Both the position numbers and the translations under genes were made by a program. A stretch of 6,533 bases of DNA from NCBI GenBank assembly GCA_035470525.1, contig DATIQT010000071.1, positions 1 to 6,533 of the forward strand, in the 5' to 3' direction. This document shows positions 6,477 through 6,533 of this stretch, one piece after another (the stretch's first letter is position 1; every line of letters starts with the position of its first letter). The stretch comes from CALXSC01 sp035470525 (lineage in GTDB: Bacteria; Pseudomonadota; Alphaproteobacteria; Rickettsiales; UBA1997). The notes beneath the pieces are model-generated. The model saw nothing but the letters and a program-made list of their open reading frames with translations. It made no database searches and had not been told where the DNA came from.

Positions 6477-6506
6477 ATATAGTCAAATAACTTTCACTTA
6501 ACCACC
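6477..6506 (-). repeat. Right arm of the 30-bp perfect inverted repeat
   Basis: This is the exact reverse complement of 1-30. It spans the Gly-Gly-stop end of the partial gene at 6498-6533 and 21 bases downstream of it. The two arms lie 6.4 kb apart and face each other, enclosing all four intact genes. Because polA and tsaD are housekeeping genes, the enclosed block is unlikely to be a transposon, but recombination between the arms could invert it. Confidence 0.85.
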
Positions 6507-6533
6507 AACTAAACCTAACTTTTGCTTTAATAT
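6498..6533 (-). CDS. 3' end of an unidentified gene (partial)
   Basis: Read on the minus strand from the window edge, eleven codons give ILKQKLGLVGG followed by TAA (6498-6500). The residues look like a normal protein C-terminus: a short charged helix and a Gly-Gly tail. The frame lies upstream of tsaD in the same direction, 155 bases away, so it may be transcribed before tsaD. Too little is visible to name the product. The assignment as coding rests on the open frame and on the repeat at 1-30 sharing this stop region. Confidence 0.45.
   Translation of the reverse strand: MLKQKLGLVGG

Noticed and set aside
1..6506. Composite transposon bounded by the 30-bp inverted repeats
   Set aside because: There is no transposase inside, the block contains housekeeping polA and tsaD, and the repeat spans a gene end rather than a typical terminus.

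Overview
The window is strongly AT-rich throughout, with no clear Shine-Dalgarno sequences, a 33-residue-repeat ankyrin protein, decaying gene fragments and scars of small mobile elements. Together these suggest a reduced, host-associated genome, most like the alphaproteobacterial order Rickettsiales or a similar obligate endosymbiont. This placement is an inference from gene style and base composition. No rRNA or other decisive marker is present.

Layout, left to right. Positions 1-282 hold no gene, only a patchwork: one arm of a 30-bp inverted repeat (1-30), an orphan mobile-element terminus (117-139) and a tRNA 3'-end-like remnant (about 197-224). An ankyrin-repeat gene lies on the minus strand (283-1212), with a good promoter just upstream (1244-1271). 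The 441-base gap 1213-1653 contains a decayed duplicate of the 3' end of polA (about 1262-1450) and an 80-bp palindromic, MITE-like element (1551-1630). Intact polA (DNA polymerase I) follows on the minus strand (1654-4383). A compact AT-rich intergenic region separates it from a divergent gene for a type IV pilin-like protein (4560-5246, plus strand). This gene converges, 19 bases apart, on tsaD (5266-6342, minus strand), which encodes the tRNA t6A37 modification ATPase-like subunit. The last 36 bases are the 3' end of another minus-strand gene. Its stop codon lies inside the second arm of the 30-bp inverted repeat (6477-6506).

The genes do not form a single pathway. polA and tsaD are housekeeping genes for DNA repair/replication and tRNA modification. 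The ankyrin protein is a candidate host-interaction protein and the pilin-like protein a candidate surface protein. I found no undescribed multi-gene system. The most informative signals are a genome caught rearranging: a 70%-identical polA tail with stop codons and a lost catalytic residue, small palindromic elements beside it, and gene-end repeats at the window edges. Also notable are a DNA polymerase I whose proofreading motifs look eroded and a lone pilin gene without assembly genes beside it.
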